6,196 bases of DNA from Candidatus Pelagibacter sp. (GTDB taxonomy: Bacteria; Pseudomonadota; Alphaproteobacteria; Pelagibacterales; Pelagibacteraceae): contig NZJU01000018.1 of the NCBI GenBank assembly GCA_002692325.1, positions 13,845 through 20,040 on the forward strand, read 5' to 3'. The notes under the pieces are model-generated. The model was not told the DNA's origin. It made no database searches and worked only from the letters and a program-made list of their open reading frames with translations. Positions within the stretch are counted from its first letter, which is position 1, and every line of letters begins with the position of its first letter. Of this stretch, positions 1 through 5,041 are shown one piece after another. Made by a program: the position numbers and the translations under genes.

Positions 1-330
1 CCTTAAAGCAGATTTAAATTTTAAATCAAAACCATTATTCCATGTTTCATCATCAAGTTTTAGAAAATGACCTCCTTTAGTTGCGCCAGCCACATTGATT
101 AAGTAATTAATTTTTTTTACTTTTTTTCCAACAAAATTGCATGCGGATAAAGATCTTAAATCTTTAGATATAATGTGTGATAATTTTGGATATGGTAAAT
201 TCTGCTGTACTCTCTTTAAAAGTTTTTTCGATCTTGCGATTAAAATTACTTTAATTTTTTTTTTATTTAAATCTTTTGCAATAAAAGAGCCAATGCCTTT
301 GCTTGAGCCTGTTATGACTGCAACCTTCAT
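1..330 (-). CDS. Short-chain dehydrogenase/reductase (SDR), N-terminal fragment
   Basis: This is the first 110 residues of an NAD(P)-dependent short-chain dehydrogenase/reductase; the rest lies beyond the left edge, including the catalytic Ser and YxxxK that would prove activity. Seen: a Rossmann start MKVAVITGSSKGIG with the classical TGxxxGIG nucleotide-binding motif (residues 7-14), an Asp-Leu pair at 57-58 in the place that usually contacts the adenine ring, and NVAG at 79-82 in place of the usual NNAG. Arg33 at the end of the second strand hints at NADP(H) preference, which is an inference. The ATG overlaps the stop of the upstream hydratase by one base (TAATG), so the two are almost certainly translated in coupled fashion and belong to one operon. 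No Shine-Dalgarno is visible. The substrate is unknown. A role oxidising or reducing a product of the neighbouring hydratase is a guess from context. Confidence 0.9.
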   Translation of the reverse strand, partial: MKVAVITGSSKGIGSFIAKDLNKKKIKVILIARSKKLLKRVQQNLPYPKLSHIISKDLRSLSACNFVGKKVKKINYLINVAGATKGGHFLKLDDETWNNGFDLKFKSALR

Positions 331-1100
331 TAAATAAAATCGACGTTGATTTTTCCTAAAGTTCTAAAGTCAACTTTAAGTTTATCTCCTTTATTTACTT
401 TAAAAGGCTGTACGACTGAACCAGTCATAAACCAATCTCCCTTTTTAAAAGTTACTGGATTATCTTTAAATTCATTAATTATACATTTAATTGCTTCGAT
501 CGGACCAGCTCTTTTTTCACCTTTAAAGAAAGGTTCAGTTATATTACCGTTTAGGTTAATTTCAACTTGAATAGAATCTAAGTTAATTTTATCAAGATTT
601 TTTATTTTATCTCCAATTACTATGGCTCCAGCTCCACCATTATCCGCGATATTTAAATTCATCATTTTAATTGGATCTAAATTTTTTTTAGATTCTGAGT
701 GAATTCTTGTAGATACTAGTTCTAATGCTATGTAAACCTCATAGTTACCTGTTTTGCTTTCTGCACCTGATACCATTTTTGTATCTTCTAAAAATTTTAA
801 ACAAAATTCACATTCGAGAATACAATCTGGAACTTTTTTATACTCTACCTTTAGTGGATTTATTAAGACTGTCTCATCTATGATTTTTCCAATCATAGGA
901 CCATTGACTTTTGCTCCCTCTTGCAAATTTTTAGAAACAAGACCAATTTTCCAACCAACTGTTTTTTTCTTTAAGACATCATGAAATTGCTTTTGAATGT
1001 TATGAGAATCCTGTCTATTTTTTGGTAGTTCTTCAGAATTAAGTTTGATTAAATCTCTTTTTATCCATGCATCTGCTAATTTTTCTGCTAATGTATTCAT
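330..1100 (-). CDS. MhpD-like 2-oxopent-4-enoate hydratase / FAH-fold family protein
   Basis: A 256-residue cytosolic enzyme matching the 2-keto-4-pentenoate hydratase (MhpD) branch of the fumarylacetoacetate hydrolase fold, close to the family's usual length of about 260. Relatives add water to 2-hydroxydienoates or decarboxylate related 2-oxo acids using a divalent metal. Seen: GWKIG at 49-53 (matching GYKIG, with the conserved Lys51), LECEF at 95-99 supplying Glu96 and Glu98, LELVSTRI at 126-133 supplying Glu127, IADNGGAGA at 151-159, and a C-terminal GDWFMTGSVVQP...GD block (221-239). The spacing of the three Glu residues fits the known metal site. Odd: MhpD enzymes usually carry Ser after ADNA, and this one has Gly-Gly, so the exact reaction is uncertain. 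It is first in a leftward operon with the dehydrogenase downstream. Its start codon lies 17 bases from the divergent hydrolase gene, and the N-terminus fits the family, supporting this ATG. Extradiol dioxygenase and aldolase partners are not seen. Confidence 0.88.
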   Translation of the reverse strand: MNTLAEKLADAWIKRDLIKLNSEELPKNRQDSHNIQKQFHDVLKKKTVGWKIGLVSKNLQEGAKVNGPMIGKIIDETVLINPLKVEYKKVPDCILECEFCLKFLEDTKMVSGAESKTGNYEVYIALELVSTRIHSESKKNLDPIKMMNLNIADNGGAGAIVIGDKIKNLDKINLDSIQVEINLNGNITEPFFKGEKRAGPIEAIKCIINEFKDNPVTFKKGDWFMTGSVVQPFKVNKGDKLKVDFRTLGKINVDFI

Positions 1101-1122
1101 AATCTACAAATAATCATATGAA
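1096..1122. promoter_or_regulatory. Divergent start region with possible overlapping promoters or operator
   Basis: Only 17 bases (1101-1117) separate two divergent ATG codons, so promoters must overlap the 5' ends of both genes. Possible -10 boxes are CATAAT at 1098-1103 (rightward) and TATGAT read leftward across 1118-1113. Each differs from TATAAT at one position and would give a leader of only about 6-8 bases, which fits the absence of Shine-Dalgarno sequences. No convincing -35 boxes were found. An inverted repeat TTCATA (1096-1101) / TATGAA (1117-1122) and the 8-base palindrome TCATATGA (1114-1121) could serve a regulator, but both partly follow from the two ATGAA gene starts. This is inference only. 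Confidence 0.3.
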
Positions 1123-2083
1123 GATCAAATTTGAAAGCGCTAAATTCAATAATCCGTCTTTAAAGGATATTGTAAATGCGCTGAAAAAAGGACTTAAAGC
1201 CAACTTTCAAGACGCTGCAGTAGAAATCGTTGATTGTCCAAATCTAAAAGAGTGGGGTTGTCCCGCTGAAGGTATTTCAGGGAATGAGAAAATAATTGAT
1301 GTTGGTGGGGAACCATATATGCATGACAAAAGATATATTGGAACAGAATTCGATTATGAAGAAATTTCGAAAAAAATTGGCTCTGAAAAATCATATGCAT
1401 TAGGAGCAGGATCTGGGGCAATGTCTTGTTTGGATGGTCATTGTGGCGAGCTAGTGATTAATGACAACTTAATAACTGGCGTTTCAAAGTCAATAATCGC
1501 GCAAGTTGGTAAAAATAAAGAATGCGTTTCAAATGAATATAGTGAAAGGAAACACGGGGGTTTAGGAAACATTTTTTTTTCTACTGGCTTAAGGGGCAAA
1601 GTAATAAAAATTATTTTAAAAAAAAGGATTGGGAAACAAGGCTCATTGCCTCAAATAATAAGATCTTCTTTAATAGAAAGTATCGATACAAAAAAAAATG
1701 CTCACATAGCTTTAGGCGGTGTTTTCAGAGTTATAAATGGAGCAATAAAGTCTCATGTTCAACCAGATTATGAAGATATTAAATATGAATACTACGATAT
1801 GAAATTAATGAAATGTACTAAAGATTTTTTACAATTTTATGAGCCAGTTGGTCCAAATTTACAATGTTATTCGGTGCTTTGGACAGGAGATCCCACTGGA
1901 GGTCAACTCGATTTAAGAGAGTCGGGTGAACATACTCACTTTCACTCATATGATGATAAAAAAAAAGCTGGCCATTATCATTTTGATGTAACGCCCAATG
2001 AAATAGAATATGAATGTTACTTCAATATTGCGCACGAAGTTTTTAGAGTAAATAATATATATAAAGAATTGCGTTATAAATAA
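1118..2083 (+). CDS. DUF1907 family ester hydrolase, C11orf54/PTD012-like
   Basis: A 321-residue protein that I recognise as a homologue of human C11orf54 (PTD012), a zinc-binding protein of the DUF1907 family with reported ester hydrolase activity. Similarity runs along the whole length: the start (PSLKDIVNALKKGLKANF, residues 13-30, against a PSLEELAGVMQKGLKDNF-like segment in the human protein), VDCPNL at 38-43, GAGSGA at 96-101, GKVIKIILKKRIG at 160-172, the SHVQP segment at 212-216, and the C-terminal EHTHFHS...GHYHFD cluster (271-290). By analogy with the human zinc site, His272, His274 and His286 are the likely ligands, with two extra residues between the second and third. The N-terminal match supports the ATG start, although no Shine-Dalgarno is present. 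It is probably cytosolic, with no signal peptide. It is followed 20 bases later by a MarR regulator and diverges from the hydratase. The natural substrate is unknown; an ester or lactone intermediate of the local pathway is an inference. Confidence 0.9.
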   Translation: MKIKFESAKFNNPSLKDIVNALKKGLKANFQDAAVEIVDCPNLKEWGCPAEGISGNEKIIDVGGEPYMHDKRYIGTEFDYEEISKKIGSEKSYALGAGSGAMSCLDGHCGELVINDNLITGVSKSIIAQVGKNKECVSNEYSERKHGGLGNIFFSTGLRGKVIKIILKKRIGKQGSLPQIIRSSLIESIDTKKNAHIALGGVFRVINGAIKSHVQPDYEDIKYEYYDMKLMKCTKDFLQFYEPVGPNLQCYSVLWTGDPTGGQLDLRESGEHTHFHSYDDKKKAGHYHFDVTPNEIEYECYFNIAHEVFRVNNIYKELRYK

Positions 2084-2103
2084 TATTTTGATTTAATCAT
2101 AAT

Positions 2104-2604
2104 GTGAAAAAAAATATCATTCAATTTGAACCAGCTATACTTACTAAGAGAAATTTTAAGGAATATAAAGGCTATAAACATTCTATAGCTTTTAAAATAA
2201 ACAAACTCTCATCCCAATTAAAGAGATTTACTGTAAGAAAGTTTAGAAAATATGGTTTAGGAAATCCTGAATTAATTATAATTAGTTTAATAGGGCAAAT
2301 TAAAGATAAAACAACGGTAAATGATTTAGCATCAATTCACTGGATGGACAAAGGCTTTATAAGTCGAGCAAGTATAAAATTAATAAATTTAGGAATTTTA
2401 AGAAAAATAAACTCACCTATTGACAAAAGAAGTCATACGTTAGAACTGACCCCGAGGGGGAAAAAAATTTTTTTTGAACTAAGGGACCTTAAGAAAAGAA
2501 GATATACAAAACTTGTAGGTAATTTAACAAATGAACAAATTATCTTGTTTAATAGAATTTTAGACAAAGTAATGTCTAATAGTGAAATCAATTTGATAAA
2601 ATAA
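2104..2604 (+). CDS. MarR-family transcriptional regulator
   Basis: A 166-residue winged-helix DNA-binding protein of the MarR family, which act as dimers and are often released from DNA by small aromatic or phenolic ligands. Seen: a helical N-terminal dimerisation part (about 26-52), the helix-turn-helix around TVNDLASIHWMDKGFISRASIKL (71-93) with the recognition helix GFISRASIKL, then NLGILRKINSPIDKRSHTLELTPRGKKIF (95-123), which contains the wing with the D-x-R-S and LTPRG signature. A helical tail follows, as usual. The start is GTG at 2104: the frame is closed upstream by TGA at 2089-2091 and the next in-frame ATG falls inside the HTH. No Shine-Dalgarno is visible. It sits 20 bases behind the hydrolase gene, so probably in the same transcript, and most likely controls the divergent pair and perhaps itself. 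Its last 17 bases overlap the end of the convergent lyase gene. Confidence 0.9.
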   Translation: MKKNIIQFEPAILTKRNFKEYKGYKHSIAFKINKLSSQLKRFTVRKFRKYGLGNPELIIISLIGQIKDKTTVNDLASIHWMDKGFISRASIKLINLGILRKINSPIDKRSHTLELTPRGKKIFFELRDLKKRRYTKLVGNLTNEQIILFNRILDKVMSNSEINLIK

Positions 2605-3970
2605 ATCTTTTTTTTTTAATTTTTTTTATCAATTTTTTTGCAAATTCAGATTTTTCTTTTGCAAATTTCGAACTTAAGCCAATATAGTTTTTTGGGTTAA
2701 TAATCATTTTTAATTCTTTTGAATTAACATTTTTTTTAAAATTACTATTATTTTTTAATAATTGTAAAAAGTTTTTATTATTTTTAACAGATGCATTTAA
2801 AATTTTGTGTATAATGTCATGAGATTTTTGCCTCCCTATTTTTTCTCCAAGTTTTAGCATTATTGACTCGGAAACTATTGAGCCTTCAGATAATTTTAGA
2901 TTTTTTCTCATTTGCTCTGGCTTAATTTTCATATTTTTTAATATATATTTTGATAAACTCAAAATTTCACCTGTAATTTTACAAGATCTAAATAATGCAT
3001 TATTACTCATTAAATGATGCTGTCTACTTCCTTCATGCTCATTGGACATTGACTCGAATGATATAAGTGAAAGAGACTTACATTCTGTAGATAAACTTAT
3101 TACGTCCTGGGTTAAATGTGGATTTCTTTTTTGAGGCATTGTACTACTTCCTACATCATTAGAAGTCATTGGTTCTTCAACTTCAGAAATTTCATTTTTC
3201 ATAAGATTATAAATTTCATTTGAAATTTTACCAAATGTAGTTGAAATCATGATCAAAATATTTGTGTATTCGGTAAAATGATCGAAATGACTTCTAGATG
3301 GTATTGATGCACTGTATAGATTTAATTCTTTTGCAACTTTTTGCTGAACTTTTAATCCATATTTACCAAAAGAAGCAGCAGTTCCTGTTGCGCCCCCAAA
3401 TATACATCTAAAAACACGTTTCTCAGAATCATAGAGTCTTTCTACATGTCTTGACACTTCATCGATCCAGCATGCTATTTTAAATCCAAAAGTACTTGGT
3501 AAAGCATGTTGCCCATGGGTTCTAGCAACCATAAGATAATCTTTTGATTTGAGACTAATTTTAGATAGAATGTTTAATATTTCAGAAATTTCAGTAAGAA
3601 TAATTTTATGAAATTTCTTTAATATTATTAAATCTCCATTTGAAACTATATTTTGAGTAGTAGCTCCCCAATGGACATATTTTTTTGACTCTTTATCACA
3701 TACTCTTGCAAGCTCCCAAATTAGGGGTACCAATTTGTGGCCCTTTTTTTTCAGGTCCTTCTCGATATTTTTAATATTAAGTTTAGATAATTTGCATTTA
3801 GCAGCAATTTTTCTTCCTGTTTTTTTGGGGATCATGCCAAGTCTTGATTGTGACAATGCAAGTGCTGCTTCTACATCTAGCCATGATTGCCATCTATTTC
3901 TTGTGTTAAATATTGTATCGTAATTAACGGAGTGAATTTTGAGTTTTGACGGACTTAAGTCCAAATTCAT
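2588..3970 (-). CDS. Fumarase/aspartase-superfamily lyase, PcaB/adenylosuccinate-lyase-like
   Basis: A 460-residue homotetramer-type lyase of the class II fumarase/aspartase superfamily, nearest in style to 3-carboxy-cis,cis-muconate cycloisomerase (PcaB) and the adenylosuccinate lyase family. Seen: HWGATTQN at 100-107, RTHGQHALPSTFGFKIA at 150-166 with the probable acid His152, GATGTAASFG at 193-202, the signature loop GSSTMPQKRNP at 274-284 with Ser276 in the catalytic serine position, and EHEGSRQHH at 311-319. All catalytic regions look intact. GATGTAA is typical of PcaB, while RTHGQ is shared with adenylosuccinate lyases, so the reaction cannot be fixed: a cycloisomerase or a C-N/C-O lyase releasing a fumarate-like product are both possible. 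It probably is not the purine-biosynthetic PurB. Its ATG abuts the stop of the ABC ATPase (TAAATG), so it is co-translated with the transporter, which suggests that it acts on an imported compound. The C-terminus is lysine-rich, encoded by A-runs of 8 and 10 bases. Confidence 0.88.
   Translation of the reverse strand: MNLDLSPSKLKIHSVNYDTIFNTRNRWQSWLDVEAALALSQSRLGMIPKKTGRKIAAKCKLSKLNIKNIEKDLKKKGHKLVPLIWELARVCDKESKKYVHWGATTQNIVSNGDLIILKKFHKIILTEISEILNILSKISLKSKDYLMVARTHGQHALPSTFGFKIACWIDEVSRHVERLYDSEKRVFRCIFGGATGTAASFGKYGLKVQQKVAKELNLYSASIPSRSHFDHFTEYTNILIMISTTFGKISNEIYNLMKNEISEVEEPMTSNDVGSSTMPQKRNPHLTQDVISLSTECKSLSLISFESMSNEHEGSRQHHLMSNNALFRSCKITGEILSLSKYILKNMKIKPEQMRKNLKLSEGSIVSESIMLKLGEKIGRQKSHDIIHKILNASVKNNKNFLQLLKNNSNFKKNVNSKELKMIINPKNYIGLSSKFAKEKSEFAKKLIKKIKKKRFILSN
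2593..2639 (+). terminator. Possible terminator of the hydrolase-MarR unit
   Basis: A perfect 9-base inverted repeat, TTGATAAAA (2593-2601) and TTTTATCAA (2624-2632), is followed at once by seven T (2633-2639), and it begins inside the last codons of the MarR gene. Read rightward this has the form of an intrinsic terminator. The stem holds only one G-C pair and the loop is 22 bases, so the hairpin is weak. It also lies within the coding sequence of the convergent lyase, whose lysine codons explain the T-runs. Confidence 0.3.
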
Positions 3971-4984
3971 TTAAATTAAACTTTCAGTATCTTTTGAATA
4001 TTTAAAAATATTATGATTTTCTACGTAAAATTTATACTTATTACCTGATTGCATCTTTAACTTATTATCGGATATAATTTTACTTGTAATTATGTCTTGT
4101 GTGAGATCAGACTCACAATAAATTAGTGTATCATTTCCTAAAAATTCAATTCTTTTAACCTCTAAATCTATTTTGAATGAGTTATCTTTATTTCCAATAA
4201 ATTTTTCTTCTGGCTCAAGATTTTCCGGTCTAAAACCAACAAGATTTTCCTTGTAATCAATTATGTTCATTGCAGGACTACCTATAAATTTTGCAACAAA
4301 TAAATTAGCCGGTTTATCATATATTTCTTTTGGCGTACCTACTTGTTTGATGATACCATTTTCCATTATTACTATTCGATCACCAAGACCCATCGCTTCA
4401 ATTTGATCATGTGTAACATATATAGTTGTTATTTTTACTTCGTTTTGAAATTGTCTTATCTCCTCTCTGGCAGAATGTCTCAATTTTGCGTCAAGATTTG
4501 ATAGAGGTTCGTCCATCAGGAATGCCATTGGATCTCTTACAAGAGCTCTAGCAAGAGCAGTTCTTTGTCTTTGCCCTCCTGAAGTTTCTCTTGGTTTTCT
4601 ATTAAGCAAGTCAGATATCTTTAACAATTCTGAAGCCCATTTTACCTTCTCTTTAGTCTCCTCTTTACCGTAACCTCGTGAAACAAGAGGAAATTCAATA
4701 TTTTCACCAATTGTCATGTGTGGGTACAAAGCATAATTTTGAAAAACCATTGAAATATTTCGATCTTTAGGAATAGTTCTCGTTACATCATTGTTTCCAA
4801 TAACAATCTTTCCATAAGTTGGAAACTCCAAACCAGATATCATTCTTAATAATGTGCTTTTACCACAACCAGATGGACCTAAAAGAACAAGAAATTCACC
4901 GTCATTAACTTTTAGGTTTATATCATCCACAGCTTTTACACTGCCGAATTCTTTAGTTAAATTTTCTACAACTACTGAAGCCAT
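3971..4984 (-). CDS. ABC transporter ATP-binding protein, MalK/UgpC family
   Basis: A 337-residue ATPase of the carbohydrate-uptake type 1 ABC importers; it sits on the inner face of the membrane and powers two permeases. Seen from MASVVVENLTKEFG: Walker A GPSGCGKST (36-44), Q-loop Gln82, signature region ETSGGQRQR (133-141; Thr in place of the usual Leu of LSGGQ), Walker B AFLMDEP (154-160) with Glu159, D-loop SNLDAK (162-167), switch His192, and a C-terminal TOBE-type regulatory domain beginning near GFRPENL (250-256). I place the start at the ATG 4984. A longer reading to a TTG at 5029 would add 15 residues, but these run through a perfect hairpin and are not part of the family fold. A weak AAGAAA lies upstream. 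The gene follows the solute-binding protein by 57 bases and its stop directly abuts the lyase ATG. No permease genes lie between; they must be outside the window. Confidence 0.95.
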   Translation of the reverse strand: MASVVVENLTKEFGSVKAVDDINLKVNDGEFLVLLGPSGCGKSTLLRMISGLEFPTYGKIVIGNNDVTRTIPKDRNISMVFQNYALYPHMTIGENIEFPLVSRGYGKEETKEKVKWASELLKISDLLNRKPRETSGGQRQRTALARALVRDPMAFLMDEPLSNLDAKLRHSAREEIRQFQNEVKITTIYVTHDQIEAMGLGDRIVIMENGIIKQVGTPKEIYDKPANLFVAKFIGSPAMNIIDYKENLVGFRPENLEPEEKFIGNKDNSFKIDLEVKRIEFLGNDTLIYCESDLTQDIITSKIISDNKLKMQSGNKYKFYVENHNIFKYSKDTESLI

Positions 4985-5000
4985 AATATTATAATTTCTT

Positions 5001-5029
5001 TTGGTGAAGCGAGGTTTTCGCTTCACCAA
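5001..5029 (-). ncRNA. Strong intercistronic hairpin between binding-protein and ATPase genes
   Basis: A perfect 12-base-pair inverted repeat: TTGGTGAAGCGA at 5001-5012 and TCGCTTCACCAA at 5018-5029, with a 5-base loop. Six of the twelve pairs are G-C, which is striking in such AT-rich DNA. It begins 12 bases after the stop of the binding-protein gene and ends 16 bases before the ATPase ATG. In the leftward transcript it is followed by AAAGAAA and not by a U-run, so it is not a standard terminator. By analogy with other transporter operons (such as the malE-malF intercistronic repeat), it may protect the 3' end of the binding-protein mRNA and lower expression of downstream genes. The structure is seen directly; the role is inferred. 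Confidence 0.75.
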
Positions 5030-5041
5030 TTTTAAAATGAA

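Noticed and set aside
137..337. Small plus-strand ORF of 66 codons
   Set aside because: It lies antisense within the SDR gene fragment, has no recognisable domain, and the minus-strand reading has clear SDR motifs.
1114..1121. Palindrome TCATATGA as a stand-alone operator
   Set aside because: It is short, includes the start codon, and would be expected by chance in AT-rich DNA; it is kept only as part of the divergent region.
1194..1421. Minus-strand ORF of 75 codons inside the hydrolase gene
   Set aside because: It is the shadow of the DUF1907 coding sequence, which is conserved along its length.
1572..1580. T9 run in the hydrolase gene as a possible frameshift site
   Set aside because: The frame continues with family-conserved sequence on both sides, so nothing indicates slippage or a sequencing error.
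2588..3970. Naming the lyase purB or pcaB
   Set aside because: Motifs are mixed between the two families and no protocatechuate-pathway or purine genes are adjacent, so a symbol would overstate the evidence.
4985..5029. A 15-residue N-terminal extension of the ABC ATPase from a TTG codon at 5029
   Set aside because: The extension is encoded by the perfect hairpin, starts with a rare codon, and precedes the normal MASVVVENLTKEFG start of this family.
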